Below are positions 1 through 9,354 of a stretch of DNA of 64,000 nt, in pieces; position 1 is the first letter of the stretch, and each line of letters begins with the position of its first letter. The notes under the pieces are model-generated. The model searched no databases, was not told the DNA's origin, and worked only from the letters and a program-made list of their open reading frames with translations. Made by a program: the position numbers and the translations under genes. The stretch is from Thermoplasmata archaeon. Its GTDB lineage: Archaea > Thermoplasmatota > Thermoplasmata > Thermoplasmatales > GCA-001856825. The DNA is taken from positions 1 through 64,000 of the forward strand of contig JAGDXP010000018.1 of assembly GCA_023256475.1 (NCBI GenBank), read 5' to 3'.

Positions 1-55
1 AAATCCCGACGGGCTCATAACCCGTAGATCGGTGGTTCAAATCCACCCCCCGCTA
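1..55 (+). tRNA. initiator tRNA-Met (CAT), 3' part, cut by window edge
   Basis: The 5' half is outside the window. Visible are the anticodon arm (ACGGG / loop CTCATAA / CCCGT, anticodon CAT), the T arm (GGTGG / TTCAAAT / CCACC) and the 3' acceptor strand CCCCGCT with discriminator A. The three G-C pairs closing the anticodon stem and the T at the last acceptor position, which implies an A1-U72 pair, are hallmarks of the archaeal initiator tRNA rather than elongator Met. No CCA is encoded. Confidence 0.9.
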
Positions 56-172
56 TTTTGTAAAGTTAAATACTAAATCTGAGTAAGTTAATAATCCCAC
101 GAATCGTATTTTGCTAATCTAAAAGATGCTGAAAATAAATATAGAATGAATAAATTATAATTCTATCTAGAA

Positions 173-1078
173 TCACACCAATTCTTCTAATAGAGGTGTT
201 ATATCGTTAACAGGCTTTCCATTCTCATGGACGGGGAACGTTACGAAATTCTTTTCCTTGTAATTTTTTAGAAGCTTGGACAAGCGCTCATCATAAGTTT
301 CCTTTTCGTATTCAATGAATACACCCATGGGAATTCTATCTCCCCACTCTAGGGATTTTATTACTGCCTGACCCAATTTTTGCTTATACTCTTCTTCGTT
401 CTTAGCCACGGGGTCCCATCCTTCCTTCTGCAGGTCATACAACCTCGAATCGTAATATTCCTTTGTGTTGATGTTGTTGTACGTGACGCACGGCTGCATC
501 ACATCTACCAAGGCCAGCCCCTTATGCTTTATGGCCCTAATTATGGTGTCTTTCAGATGTTTTATATTGTATGAATATGACCTGGCAACGAAGGTATATC
601 CGGATGCCAATGCGAGGAAAATGGGATTAACGGGGTCTTTAATATTTTCAACCTGTAGGGATTTGGGACTCTCTCCATACGGTAGAGTGGGCGATGCCTG
701 TCCCTTGGTAAGTCCATAGACTCCGTTGTCAAATATGAGGTATGTTAGGTCAACATTCCTCCTTCCTGCTGCAACAAAATGCTGAGTACCAATTCCCAGT
801 GCATCTCCATCACCAGCAGCGGCAATAACCTCAAGTTCAGGATTGGCTATTTTTATAGCCTGTGCCTGAGCCAATGACCTACCATGCAGTGTGTGATATG
901 CGTAAACGTTCACATAGTGGGGAATCTTGGAGCTGCATCCAATACCACCAGTCAATGCCACCTTTTCATTTGGTATCTTTAACTCTTGTAATGCCAGGGT
1001 CAATGCATTCAATATACCGAAATCACCGCATCCTGGGCACCAGTCAATTTCAACATTAGTTCTATAAGAATTAGGCAT
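173..1078 (-). CDS. 2-oxoacid:ferredoxin oxidoreductase, beta subunit
   Basis: This is the thiamine-diphosphate subunit of a 2-oxoacid (2-oxoglutarate/pyruvate type) ferredoxin oxidoreductase, which oxidatively decarboxylates 2-oxoacids to acyl-CoA and reduces ferredoxin in the cytoplasm. The TPP/Mg signature GDGDALGIG lies at about residues 89-97, followed by DNGVYGLTKGQ at 117-127. Cysteines at 14, 17 (CPGC), 48 (GIGC) and 197 (QPC) match the four [4Fe-4S] ligands of the family. At 301 aa it has normal length. It overlaps the end of the alpha gene by 8 nt, so the two are translationally coupled. The substrate (2-oxoglutarate or broad 2-oxoacid) cannot be settled from sequence reading alone. 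Confidence 0.93.
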   Translation of the reverse strand: MPNSYRTNVEIDWCPGCGDFGILNALTLALQELKIPNEKVALTGGIGCSSKIPHYVNVYAYHTLHGRSLAQAQAIKIANPELEVIAAAGDGDALGIGTQHFVAAGRRNVDLTYLIFDNGVYGLTKGQASPTLPYGESPKSLQVENIKDPVNPIFLALASGYTFVARSYSYNIKHLKDTIIRAIKHKGLALVDVMQPCVTYNNINTKEYYDSRLYDLQKEGWDPVAKNEEEYKQKLGQAVIKSLEWGDRIPMGVFIEYEKETYDERLSKLLKNYKEKNFVTFPVHENGKPVNDITPLLEELV

Positions 1079-2795
1079 AAGTCAACACCACCCTCCTTTC
1101 ATTTTTGGACTTATCAAGCCCTTCAATCAGCTCCTCAAGAGCTATGGGCCTTCCATTGAACTTGACTATCCTCGAGCTTACGTCAATTCCAGCATTTTCT
1201 TTGAGAATATCACCCAGCTGGCCTGAATAGTTTTGTTCCACAGTTACAATCCTCTTATATTTATTGAAGGATTTTATTTCGTCAGCTGGGAATGGATGGA
1301 GGAGCCTCAACTGCAGATACGAATATTCAGGTCTTTCCCTTATGGCATCAAGTATGGCACCCTTTGGCGATCCCCATGAAATTATAAGGTTATCGCCATT
1401 TCCATAAAACTTGTATTTCATCTCATTAGGTAAATCTCCTAAAATTTTCTTCAATTTGCCCATCCTCTTATCCATCATTTTAATCCTATTGTCAGGATCC
1501 TCACTGAAGATGTGTCCGTCTTCCTCGTGCTCATCTCCAGCTATGGTGAACATTCCATTTTTAACTCCAGGAACAGTCCTTGGGGAAATTCCATCTTCCG
1601 TGAATGCATATCTCTTGTAGTTGCTGACTTCTCCTTCTAGAATCAACTTTCCACGATCTATCTTGAGCTTTGATGTGTCAAATTTTGGAACCGTATAGTT
1701 GCTCATAGCCATGGACTTATCGAGCATGACTATTACAGGTAGCTGGTATTTTTCAGCCAGATTGAATGATTCAAACGCATCATAGAAGGCTTCTTCATGA
1801 TCGCCGGGTGCTATTACTATTCTTGGGAATTCTCCATGACCTGCACTTATAGCAAACTTCAGGTCGCCCTGTTCATGCCTTGTGGGCATACCTGTTGATG
1901 GTCCGGCTCTCTGGTAATAGAATATAACTACTGGTGTTTCGGTCATTCCCGCATATGAAAGAGCTTCAACCATTAAAGAAAATCCAGGTCCGGAGGTACT
2001 AGTAGCAGATCTCAGCCCTGTGTTGGCAGCCGCTATTGCCATGTTTATTGCAGCAATTTCATCCTCGGTTTGTTCAACTATGACGTTGTACTTGGACATC
2101 ACACCTTCAAGATACTGTGATTCATCACTCGCAGGAGTTATGGGATAATAGGATTGGAACCTTAATCCAGCAGCAATTTTACCTATTGCTACTGCCTCAG
2201 CGGAATTTATAAGCATATTTCCAAAGGCCTTTCCTTTGGGAAGAGATATGCTCCTGTCAATTTTTGTTATGGAATATGTTTCGTCAACAACAGCGTTATT
2301 CAACTGTGCTATGTTAGGTCTCTTTGCAAAATTTTCACTTATTACTTTCTGTATGGCCTCTTTAGGTATTGAGACAATCTTTCCAACAACTGCCAGGGCA
2401 ATGGTATTTTTCATAACGCTTAGCTCAGATAGATTTTTATTGTACTTGTTGGCAACATTCTGAAGAATCTTATTATATTCCACCTGTACAAACCTGGAGT
2501 CAAGGGGCTTTTCCTCCGTTATTATGAAACCGTTGCCGTCGACTTCGTCCTTATGCAATATTATACTCTTGGAATCAAGCGCGATTAGTATGTCAACCCT
2601 TTCCGAGTAACTCCTTATCAACTCGTCGCTAACTCTTACTCTAAAGTAGGAATGCTCCCCCTTTATGGTTGAGAAAAGCTCTGCGTTGCTAAATACATAA
2701 TACCCAAGCCGAGCCATAACTTTTGAGAATGTATCTGAAGTGAAATTTATTCCACTTCCCTGCGGCCCAGCTACCATTAGGTTTAGGTCTTTCAT
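1071..2795 (-). CDS. 2-oxoacid:ferredoxin oxidoreductase, alpha subunit (gamma-alpha fusion)
   Basis: At 574 aa this is the archaeal fused form. An N-terminal gamma domain (about 1-190, glycine-rich start GPQGSGINF) is joined to the alpha domain, which begins near residue 195. The YPITP motif at 217-221, needed for 2-oxoacid and CoA handling in Sulfolobus-type two-subunit enzymes, is present as YPITPASDES. Together with the downstream beta subunit it forms the two-subunit OFOR found in aerobic and acidophilic archaea, feeding the TCA cycle and acetyl-CoA metabolism. It is the first gene of a two-gene operon with its own TATA box and a purine-rich stretch (GGAAAGGG) before the start codon. Confidence 0.93.
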   Translation of the reverse strand: MKDLNLMVAGPQGSGINFTSDTFSKVMARLGYYVFSNAELFSTIKGEHSYFRVRVSDELIRSYSERVDILIALDSKSIILHKDEVDGNGFIITEEKPLDSRFVQVEYNKILQNVANKYNKNLSELSVMKNTIALAVVGKIVSIPKEAIQKVISENFAKRPNIAQLNNAVVDETYSITKIDRSISLPKGKAFGNMLINSAEAVAIGKIAAGLRFQSYYPITPASDESQYLEGVMSKYNVIVEQTEDEIAAINMAIAAANTGLRSATSTSGPGFSLMVEALSYAGMTETPVVIFYYQRAGPSTGMPTRHEQGDLKFAISAGHGEFPRIVIAPGDHEEAFYDAFESFNLAEKYQLPVIVMLDKSMAMSNYTVPKFDTSKLKIDRGKLILEGEVSNYKRYAFTEDGISPRTVPGVKNGMFTIAGDEHEEDGHIFSEDPDNRIKMMDKRMGKLKKILGDLPNEMKYKFYGNGDNLIISWGSPKGAILDAIRERPEYSYLQLRLLHPFPADEIKSFNKYKRIVTVEQNYSGQLGDILKENAGIDVSSRIVKFNGRPIALEELIEGLDKSKNERRVVLTYA

Positions 2796-2829
2796 AGTAA
2801 ATCCCTTTCCTTACCTTATTGAGTCTTAA

Positions 2830-2842
2830 CTTAAATAAATAT
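2830..2842 (-). promoter_or_regulatory. TATA box of the 2-oxoacid ferredoxin oxidoreductase operon
   Basis: On the minus strand the sequence reads ATATTTATTTAAG. It lies about 40 nt before the ATG, which leaves a short leader containing GGAAAGGG. Confidence 0.5.
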
Positions 2843-2930
2843 TGCAATTTTTTTAAGTAATTCTTAAGGTGAGATTTTATAACGGTGAAATTTCAAAGGA
2901 GTAATAATTGAAAAATTTGATATTAGAAAA

Positions 2931-2940
2931 AATTTAAATC
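2931..2940 (+). promoter_or_regulatory. TATA box of the Sec61-beta gene
   Basis: AATTTAAATC is centred about 27 nt upstream of the Sec61-beta ATG. This is the spacing expected for a leaderless archaeal transcript. Confidence 0.45.
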
Positions 2941-2961
2941 AAATCATTTATTGCATCACAA

Positions 2962-3126
2962 ATGGCTGAGAAGAAAGGATCGGGTTTCCAATCCGCTGCA
3001 GGTCTGATAAGGTATTTCGAGGAAGAAGAGGATCTAGGTCCCATACTCGATCCCAAACTGGTTCTTTACATCGCCATAATATTTGGCGTAACTATTGAGC
3101 TATTGAAAGTATTCTGGCCTTTATAA
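2962..3126 (+). CDS. preprotein translocase subunit Sec61-beta (SecG-like), 54 aa
   Basis: This gene is absent from the ORF track because it has only 54 codons. The product begins MAEKKGSGFQSAAGLIRYFE, continues with an acidic run and GPILDPKLVLY, and ends in one membrane segment (about 35-52, IAIIFGVTIELLKVFW). GLIRYFEEE followed by (D)PK and a single C-terminal transmembrane helix is the signature of the archaeal Sec61-beta family, a non-essential stabilising subunit of the SecYE channel. It stands alone between the oxidoreductase operon and the ABC importer and has its own TATA box. Confidence 0.92.
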   Translation: MAEKKGSGFQSAAGLIRYFEEEEDLGPILDPKLVLYIAIIFGVTIELLKVFWPL

Positions 3127-3263
3127 ATATGAAAAATTTTATATTCATAGGGCTAGCTTGCTTCTTAAAATTTACTGTATAAGTATTTTTTGCACGTAAA
3201 AAATATTGTAGCATTTATTCTAATTATAGAAGAGGCAATAAACCTTTTCACATATTCCGCGAA

Positions 3264-4331
3264 GTGGCAACTATAAATTTAAGAAACATTTCCAAGCGGT
3301 TTGGAAAAAATCTGGTATTAAAAGATATAAATTTAGATATTTCAGACGGTGAACTGTTGGTAATCTTGGGGCCGAGCGGATCCGGTAAATCAACCCTATT
3401 AAGGGTAATATCAGGCCTTGAAAAACCCGATACTGGACAAATTTATTTCGACGGTAAAGATGTGACAGATTCCCCTCCATCAGAGAGGAAAATAGGTATG
3501 GTTTTCCAGGATTATGCCATATGGCCACATCTTACGGTTGAAGAGAATCTAATCATGGTGATGGAAGCAGGGAGTTTTGGAAGGGCAAAAAGAGGTGAAA
3601 ATAGAGGTGAAATAATTGAAATACTCGAATCGGTGGGCCTGGGTGATAAAATTAAGCGGATGCCAAGCGAGCTTTCTGGTGGAGAACTGCAGAGAGTGGG
3701 AATAGCTAGGGCACTGGCATCAAAACCCAGGCTCCTGCTCCTTGACGAACCTTTAAGTAATCTGGATGAAAGAATAAGGAAGGAACTTCTCGTTAAAATT
3801 TTGGAAATTGTAAGAGACAGAAAATTAACCGCTTTAATGGTAACGCATTCTCAGGACGAGGCATTTGAAATAGCAGACAGGATTGCCATTATAAATTCTG
3901 GAAAGATAGAGCAGGTGGGTACACCCGAAGAAATATTCTTTAAACCGGTTAACCGATTTGTGGCTCAATTCATAGGCGACAATCTCATTTTAGAGGGCAA
4001 AATTGAGGATGTCTCTACGGAAAATTTCAAAATAAATTTGGGCGAATTGGGCAGTATTAAATACAGAAGGTTACAGGAATTCAATATTGGCGAAAAGGTA
4101 TCAATTGTCATAAGAACTTCAGATTTAATTCTACGCAGGGAAATGGATGGCAATGGAATAGAGGCTAGGATAGTTGATGTGAAACGATTCAAAAACAGCT
4201 ACAGAATATTTGTTGAACTCAATGATAAGAGAATAATAAAGTTCATTACAAACACAGCACCTGAAGGAAAGGATTCTTTGAAATACTTCATCAGTTTTAA
4301 TACAGAAAAATCATTTGTCTTCAAGGATTAA
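3264..4331 (+). CDS. ABC importer ATP-binding protein (iron/spermidine/AEP type, with TOBE domain)
   Basis: At 355 aa this is the cytoplasmic ATPase of an importer of the MalK/PotA/FbpC class. Walker A GPSGSGKST is at 36-44, a Q-loop (VFQDYAIWP) follows, the signature LSGGELQRV is at 137-145 and Walker B LLLLDEP is at 157-163. Residues from about 240 form a C-terminal TOBE-like regulatory domain. The start is GTG and no strong ribosome binding site is visible. It is the first gene of a three-gene set with the binding protein and permease, so it powers that transporter. It is separated from the binding-protein gene by 167 nt, which suggests a second promoter there. Confidence 0.9.
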   Translation: MATINLRNISKRFGKNLVLKDINLDISDGELLVILGPSGSGKSTLLRVISGLEKPDTGQIYFDGKDVTDSPPSERKIGMVFQDYAIWPHLTVEENLIMVMEAGSFGRAKRGENRGEIIEILESVGLGDKIKRMPSELSGGELQRVGIARALASKPRLLLLDEPLSNLDERIRKELLVKILEIVRDRKLTALMVTHSQDEAFEIADRIAIINSGKIEQVGTPEEIFFKPVNRFVAQFIGDNLILEGKIEDVSTENFKINLGELGSIKYRRLQEFNIGEKVSIVIRTSDLILRREMDGNGIEARIVDVKRFKNSYRIFVELNDKRIIKFITNTAPEGKDSLKYFISFNTEKSFVFKD

Positions 4332-4498
4332 TAGAATTTGCATAATTTCTCAGAAATGTTCAGTTTCCGCATTAGCATTCAATCCCTTGATGAACAATCA
4401 TGATTTTCACTATGCGCTATTAAATTTTTCCAATATACTATCACTGTGGGTCATTTCAACTACTTCATGAAATTTTTCTATTTTGCTAAGCAATAGTA

Positions 4499-5647
4499 AT
4501 GCGAGAAAAATCACAGATCATGCGGCAAACATATGTTGCATTGGAAGAAGCCAAAGTATCTTCAAAGGTCTTGGCATTGGTCGCCGTTGTGATAATAGCA
4601 GTGGCGGCTTTAGTAGCTGCAATGGTTCTGAACGGACACGGTAGTCAATCCACACAGGCATCTCAGCAGGAAGTTGTGATATATGCCGATTACAGTGCTA
4701 GCGTTGCTCAACCTTTCTTTGATAATTTTACGAGGGATACTGGAATTAAAGTGATACCAGTTTATGGAGCCATGGGAACACTAGTTGGCAAGCTTGTTGC
4801 ATCAAAATCGAACCCTCAGGCTGATGTTCTGTTCGGCGGCGCTCCATCCGCTTACATTGGGGCAGCCCAGCAGGGTGTTCTAATGCCTTATAAGGTCCCT
4901 GTACTTCAGAATTACAGCGCCTATGTCAACAATCCTTCTCTATATGCTCCAAACTGGACATGGTATTCATTCACGTATAATATTCTTGGAATCGTAGTCA
5001 ATACTAATTTGATCAACAAAACGCAATATCCAGTATCATGGTGGAATTTAACTCAACCACAATACAAGGGAAAAATAATAATTGAAAATCCATCTACTTC
5101 CACAACAACTGGTCTGGGATTCTTCTCATTAATATGGCAGATATACATAAAACAATATGGTTTCACAAATGGAACCATCATGTTCAAGCAGTATGTTAGG
5201 GCCCTATTGAACAACACGATTCCACCAATAACACCGGATGATGAGCACGCTGAAACAGTTGTGGGTGAAGGAACTGGAGGCATCACTGTGGACTGGATCA
5301 ATGGTCCCGTTCTATATCATGAGATAAACGGCTATCCTCTGATTCCCATTATGGTTCACCAGAATATACTGGGTCCAACGGCAATGGGAATAGTTAAGGG
5401 GGCTCCTCATCTTTCTGCGGCTGAAAGATTCATAAACTGGGTGCTGTCCTATGAGGGTCAATCATTACTTCCAAAGATATTCCTGAAGCCACCCATAATG
5501 AACTATCAGAACATAACACCTCCTCCATATTTCCCATCTCTGGCTCAAGAAGAGCAATACGCTTTCCCATACAACCAGACATTTACAGTTGAAGAACAGC
5601 AGAACATTACCAACATATTTAACCAGTATTCAAGCACAGTAGGTTGA
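4499..5647 (+). CDS. ABC importer substrate-binding protein (ferric-iron/AEP-like, membrane anchored)
   Basis: This is a 382 aa extracellular solute-binding protein. Residues about 22-45 are one hydrophobic helix (VLALVAVVIIAVAALVAAMVL) with no lipobox cysteine, so it is probably an uncleaved membrane anchor. A low-complexity Q/S linker comes next, then a periplasmic-binding fold resembling family 1 Fe(III)/2-aminoethylphosphonate binding proteins (VVIYADYSASVAQPFFDNF, then GAMGTLVGKLVA and a DVLFGG motif). Many N-x-S/T sites fit an extracellular acidophile protein. Ferric iron is a plausible ligand in an acid, iron-rich habitat, but this is inference; phosphonate or thiamine are alternatives. 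Confidence 0.8.
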   Translation: MREKSQIMRQTYVALEEAKVSSKVLALVAVVIIAVAALVAAMVLNGHGSQSTQASQQEVVIYADYSASVAQPFFDNFTRDTGIKVIPVYGAMGTLVGKLVASKSNPQADVLFGGAPSAYIGAAQQGVLMPYKVPVLQNYSAYVNNPSLYAPNWTWYSFTYNILGIVVNTNLINKTQYPVSWWNLTQPQYKGKIIIENPSTSTTTGLGFFSLIWQIYIKQYGFTNGTIMFKQYVRALLNNTIPPITPDDEHAETVVGEGTGGITVDWINGPVLYHEINGYPLIPIMVHQNILGPTAMGIVKGAPHLSAAERFINWVLSYEGQSLLPKIFLKPPIMNYQNITPPPYFPSLAQEEQYAFPYNQTFTVEEQQNITNIFNQYSSTVG

Positions 5648-5653
5648 TCAGCT

Positions 5654-7309
5654 GTGCGCCCTAAATTTAATCTATTAATTGAATCGTTTTTTATTTCTTT
5701 CATAATAGCTTTCATGATTTTACCCTTATTTTCTTTCCTTCTAACAGCTCTGTATGGAGAGCCACTTTCTGTTCTGAATTTCAATACAAATCTGTTGAAC
5801 GGTCTCACTCTTGAGTATTTCATTTATATTTTAAAAAATCCATATTATTACTATTCCATCTTCCATACCCTGGAGCTATCGGTTGCGGTCACCATTAGTT
5901 CTTTCCTATTGGCATTGCCGATTTCGTACGGAATGAGCTTCATTGATATCCCGCTTAAAAAGGTCATAAAATCTCTAATAATTTCAGGGTTATCTATACC
6001 AGGTTTAATAACAACCTATACCCTCATAATTGTGGCAACCAATTATGGCCTGTTCAGGGAACAGCTATATTCATTTTATGGCCTATTGGCTGTCATGACC
6101 GTGTCTTCCATCCCATTTATGGTAATATACCAGACAATTGCATTTGATAGCATCGATACTAGGCTAATTGAGGCCGCTAAGATACACGGTTTGTCAAGAA
6201 TGAAAATTTTCCGTAAAATTACTCTGCCGCTGCTAATTCCAGGTTTTGCAACGGCCATTCTCATAGTTTTTCTCTTAAACACTGGTACACTTTCAGTTCC
6301 ACTCCTTCTCGCGCCACCAGATTTCCAGGTTATCTCAGAATTGGCTTTCGTACAGCTATTTTCCTTTTACAACTGGGGGGTAGCTTCTGCTCTATTGGTA
6401 ATATTGTTAATGATAAATCTGGTGGTCATATTGGGCTACATGTATTATATGAGGTCTAAGAGATATGCAACGGTTACCGGAAAAGCTTTCAGGCCATTTA
6501 AGAATGAAAATAGAATTTTGAAAGCAATAATCACAGTGTATTCGCTGTTATTCTCCTTATTCCCAATAATGGAAATAATAATAATGGGTCTCACGTCATT
6601 TTCATACAAATGGGTAGGTACAATCTTTCCCACGCACTTTACTTTTGACAACTTCTATGAATCACTTGGCCTTTATCCAAATTCTATTTGGTCAACCTTA
6701 ATACTTTCTGGAGCCGCAGCTTTTTTGGCAGTAATTCTCTCCTTGATACCTACGTACTTTTCCTGGATCTACGGTTTAAGATTGAGGAGGACAGTAAATG
6801 TTGTGATACTTCTGATCTTCTCAATGTCCCCTGTTATAATAGGAATATTATTGCTCACCATGTTCAACAATAGCTTAACTGGATGGATGATAAATTCCGT
6901 ACCGATTGCAGTAATATTTGGTTATGTTATCGGAAGGATGGGATATTCCAACAGAGCCTTGGACGTTGCACTATCTTCAATATCCAAATCTTTATTTGAG
7001 GCAGAAAGGCTCATGGTACGTTCAAGATTAAGGGGATTATCCAAAATAATAGTACCTCTATTGATCCCTGGAATCATAGAGGGTCTGGTTCTGGTATTTG
7101 TTAGATCTTCCATAGATTACGGAACAACAATTATGCTGGCACCAATTCAGTGGACCACATTGACCCTTGCATCCTTTGCTTTCCTAACCACCGGAGAACT
7201 TCCACAGGGTTCAGCTTTATCTTTTATAATAATATCCATAAACATTCCCCTCATGCTACTGCTTTACAGGAAGAGGAATTTGAACTTTAAAGATTTAACA
7301 GTAGCTTAA
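5654..7309 (+). CDS. ABC importer permease, two fused transmembrane domains
   Basis: This 551 aa membrane protein has two homologous halves of about six hydrophobic segments each, as in FbpB/ThiP-like permeases. Each half carries an EAA-type loop for docking the ATPase: EAAKIHGLSRMKIFRKITLP in the first and EAERLMVRSRLRGLSKIIVP in the second. The start is GTG, 6 nt after the binding-protein stop, so the two are co-transcribed. The fused permease means the importer needs only three genes (ATPase, binding protein, permease), all present here. Confidence 0.88.
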   Translation: MRPKFNLLIESFFISFIIAFMILPLFSFLLTALYGEPLSVLNFNTNLLNGLTLEYFIYILKNPYYYYSIFHTLELSVAVTISSFLLALPISYGMSFIDIPLKKVIKSLIISGLSIPGLITTYTLIIVATNYGLFREQLYSFYGLLAVMTVSSIPFMVIYQTIAFDSIDTRLIEAAKIHGLSRMKIFRKITLPLLIPGFATAILIVFLLNTGTLSVPLLLAPPDFQVISELAFVQLFSFYNWGVASALLVILLMINLVVILGYMYYMRSKRYATVTGKAFRPFKNENRILKAIITVYSLLFSLFPIMEIIIMGLTSFSYKWVGTIFPTHFTFDNFYESLGLYPNSIWSTLILSGAAAFLAVILSLIPTYFSWIYGLRLRRTVNVVILLIFSMSPVIIGILLLTMFNNSLTGWMINSVPIAVIFGYVIGRMGYSNRALDVALSSISKSLFEAERLMVRSRLRGLSKIIVPLLIPGIIEGLVLVFVRSSIDYGTTIMLAPIQWTTLTLASFAFLTTGELPQGSALSFIIISINIPLMLLLYRKRNLNFKDLTVA

Positions 7310-7337
7310 TATCTATATTTTGATTTTCTTTTTGTAA

Positions 7338-8414
7338 ATGAATTTCAATTTTCAAACAATCGGTAAGGAGGCAGTTTTATACGAAGAAGCTAAAGACGGA
7401 AGGATCAGGTGCACAGCATGCAACAGATACTGCATGCTAAAGGATGGTCAAATTGGCTTTTGTGGTATCAGGAAGAATATTGGTGGCAGGTTATATCTGC
7501 TATCCTACGGTTTAGCAATGTCAGATAACGTTGATCCCATTGAAAAGAAGCCATTATATCATTTTTTCCCAGGCTCTTATGTGCTTTCAATATCCACTAC
7601 AGGATGTAACTGGATGTGCAAGTATTGCCAGAATTATGATATTTCTCAGAGAAGAAAAGTTGAAGGGATGAATTTGACACCTGAAGCCGCAGGGAAAATT
7701 CTTAAGAATAGATATATAGATGGAGTCTCATATACCTACAACGAACCAACCATCTTTGCTGAATATGCACATGATATAGGAATGAAAGCAAAGGAATTGG
7801 GAAAGTTCAATTTATTTGTGTCCAATGGATATATGAGCAAAGAGTCTATTCCTTATATTAGGGAATTCCTCGATGCCATAACAGTGGATTTCAAAGGCAA
7901 TGGGAACGACATGTTCGCCAGGAAGTACATTGGCATTGAATCTTACAAGCCAGTTTTCGAGAACCTGAAACTGTTAAAGGAATCGGGATTACACTTGGAA
8001 ATAACTGATCTGGTGGTTCCCGTCAAGGACATGGGCGATAGAGAGGAGGATGTACGGTATCTCTCTCAGTGGATATACAAAAATCTTGGTGATGATGTAC
8101 CCTTACATTTCACGAGATTCCATCCAGATTACCTAATGATGGATGTTGAACCAACACCCGTAGAAATGCTGGAGAGATTTCACAAAATTGCGAAGGATGA
8201 AGGACTGAAGTATGTTTATACTGGAAATGTACCGGGCCATCCATTGGAAAATACTTACTGTCCCAGGTGTGGTTTTAGAGTTATTGAGAGGAAGGGATTC
8301 TTCGTTTCTGATATAAAATTGGGCAATGAAAACACATGCCCCAAATGCGGTGAGAAGATTGCCATAGTTGGAAGGGCAAGGTTGAGCAGGGATAGGTTTT
8401 GGGAATTCGCGTGA
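7338..8414 (+). CDS. amrS: AmmeMemoRadiSam system radical SAM enzyme
   Basis: This 358 aa radical SAM protein has the cluster motif CNWMCKYC (C90, C94, C97) inside the AmrS-like context SISTTGCNWMCKYCQNYDIS. Four extra cysteines lie at about 25, 28, 32 and 42, and a C-terminal zinc-ribbon-like pair (CPRCG and CPKCG) at about 305 and 334. It belongs to the AmmeMemoRadiSam family, usually encoded with AMMECR1 and Memo homologues; neither is in this window. The biological reaction is not firmly established as far as I know. It follows the permease by 28 nt on the same strand and precedes the nucleotidyltransferase by 28 nt. Confidence 0.85.
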   Translation: MNFNFQTIGKEAVLYEEAKDGRIRCTACNRYCMLKDGQIGFCGIRKNIGGRLYLLSYGLAMSDNVDPIEKKPLYHFFPGSYVLSISTTGCNWMCKYCQNYDISQRRKVEGMNLTPEAAGKILKNRYIDGVSYTYNEPTIFAEYAHDIGMKAKELGKFNLFVSNGYMSKESIPYIREFLDAITVDFKGNGNDMFARKYIGIESYKPVFENLKLLKESGLHLEITDLVVPVKDMGDREEDVRYLSQWIYKNLGDDVPLHFTRFHPDYLMMDVEPTPVEMLERFHKIAKDEGLKYVYTGNVPGHPLENTYCPRCGFRVIERKGFFVSDIKLGNENTCPKCGEKIAIVGRARLSRDRFWEFA

Positions 8415-8442
8415 AAATTATATTATAGTCTGGAATATTTTC

Positions 8443-9354
8443 ATGATCATGAAGGGAGCCATACTTTCAGGAGGATATGGAAAAAGGCTCTATCCATATA
8501 CAAGGGATATTCCAAAAACTATGCTGGAATTGAAACCGGGCTTGACAATCCTTGATTTACAGTTATTGGACTTCAAAAGGAGCGGAATAGATGAAGTTTA
8601 CATGCTAGTGGGTTACAAGAAGGAAGTAATTGAACAGAGGTTTGGAAATTCATGGAATGGAGTTAAAATAAAATATCTGGAGGAAGAGAAACCCATGGGT
8701 ACTCTATGGGCCATAAGGAACCTTTATGATCATGATAAATCAGATTATATTATCAGGAATGGGGACACCATTTGTGATGCAGATCTGAGAAAACTGAGTG
8801 AGAGAACAATCAAGAATAATAAGATGATTGGTATAGTTGCCACGAAAATGGTATCACCATATGGTATTCTGGGCATCAAGGGGAATACCATTGTGGAGTT
8901 CAGAGAAAAGCCTGTCCTCCAATATTATATTAACGGAGGCATCTATTACTTCAGCAAGCAAGTGGGAGAAATACTGAACGAAGATTTTCAGGAGAAAGAA
9001 ATAGAAAAAACGGTATTCCCTGAATTAGCTAAGAAAGGCAAAATTTATGCGTACAAGCACAATGGCATATGGAAATCGGTCGATTCCATAAAAGACTATG
9101 AAGAGGCCATGAAAATGTTTGAGGGGAGGAAGGATTACGACTTTGGTTATGTGACAGATAAGAACATAATGATGTACTCGGGAAAAGATGCTGAAATATC
9201 AGGAACTCTTACCTTAATTTTGATTCACGGGAATGCAAAGATTGATGGGAAGCCCATGCAGAGAGGGAAGGAATATAAAATAAATGGAAAGGCTATGATA
9301 CATTCAATAGGTCAGATTTATTTATCTTATGGTGGTAAAATTGAAAATTGGTAA
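8443..9354 (+). CDS. sugar-1-phosphate nucleotidyltransferase
   Basis: At 303 aa, the N-terminal 230 residues are a nucleotidyltransferase of the RmlA/GalU/mannose-1-phosphate guanylyltransferase class. The signature LSGGYGKRLYPYT (about 8-20) binds the NTP, and RNGDTICD (about 105) carries the metal-binding aspartate. It activates a hexose-1-phosphate for glycan synthesis in the cytoplasm; the exact sugar is unknown. The last 70 residues are not a left-handed hexapeptide domain and I do not recognise them. The start may be the third codon (MKGAILSGG, 8449). A TATA-like ATTATATTATAG lies about 20 nt before the first ATG. Confidence 0.82.
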   Translation: MIMKGAILSGGYGKRLYPYTRDIPKTMLELKPGLTILDLQLLDFKRSGIDEVYMLVGYKKEVIEQRFGNSWNGVKIKYLEEEKPMGTLWAIRNLYDHDKSDYIIRNGDTICDADLRKLSERTIKNNKMIGIVATKMVSPYGILGIKGNTIVEFREKPVLQYYINGGIYYFSKQVGEILNEDFQEKEIEKTVFPELAKKGKIYAYKHNGIWKSVDSIKDYEEAMKMFEGRKDYDFGYVTDKNIMMYSGKDAEISGTLTLILIHGNAKIDGKPMQRGKEYKINGKAMIHSIGQIYLSYGGKIENW

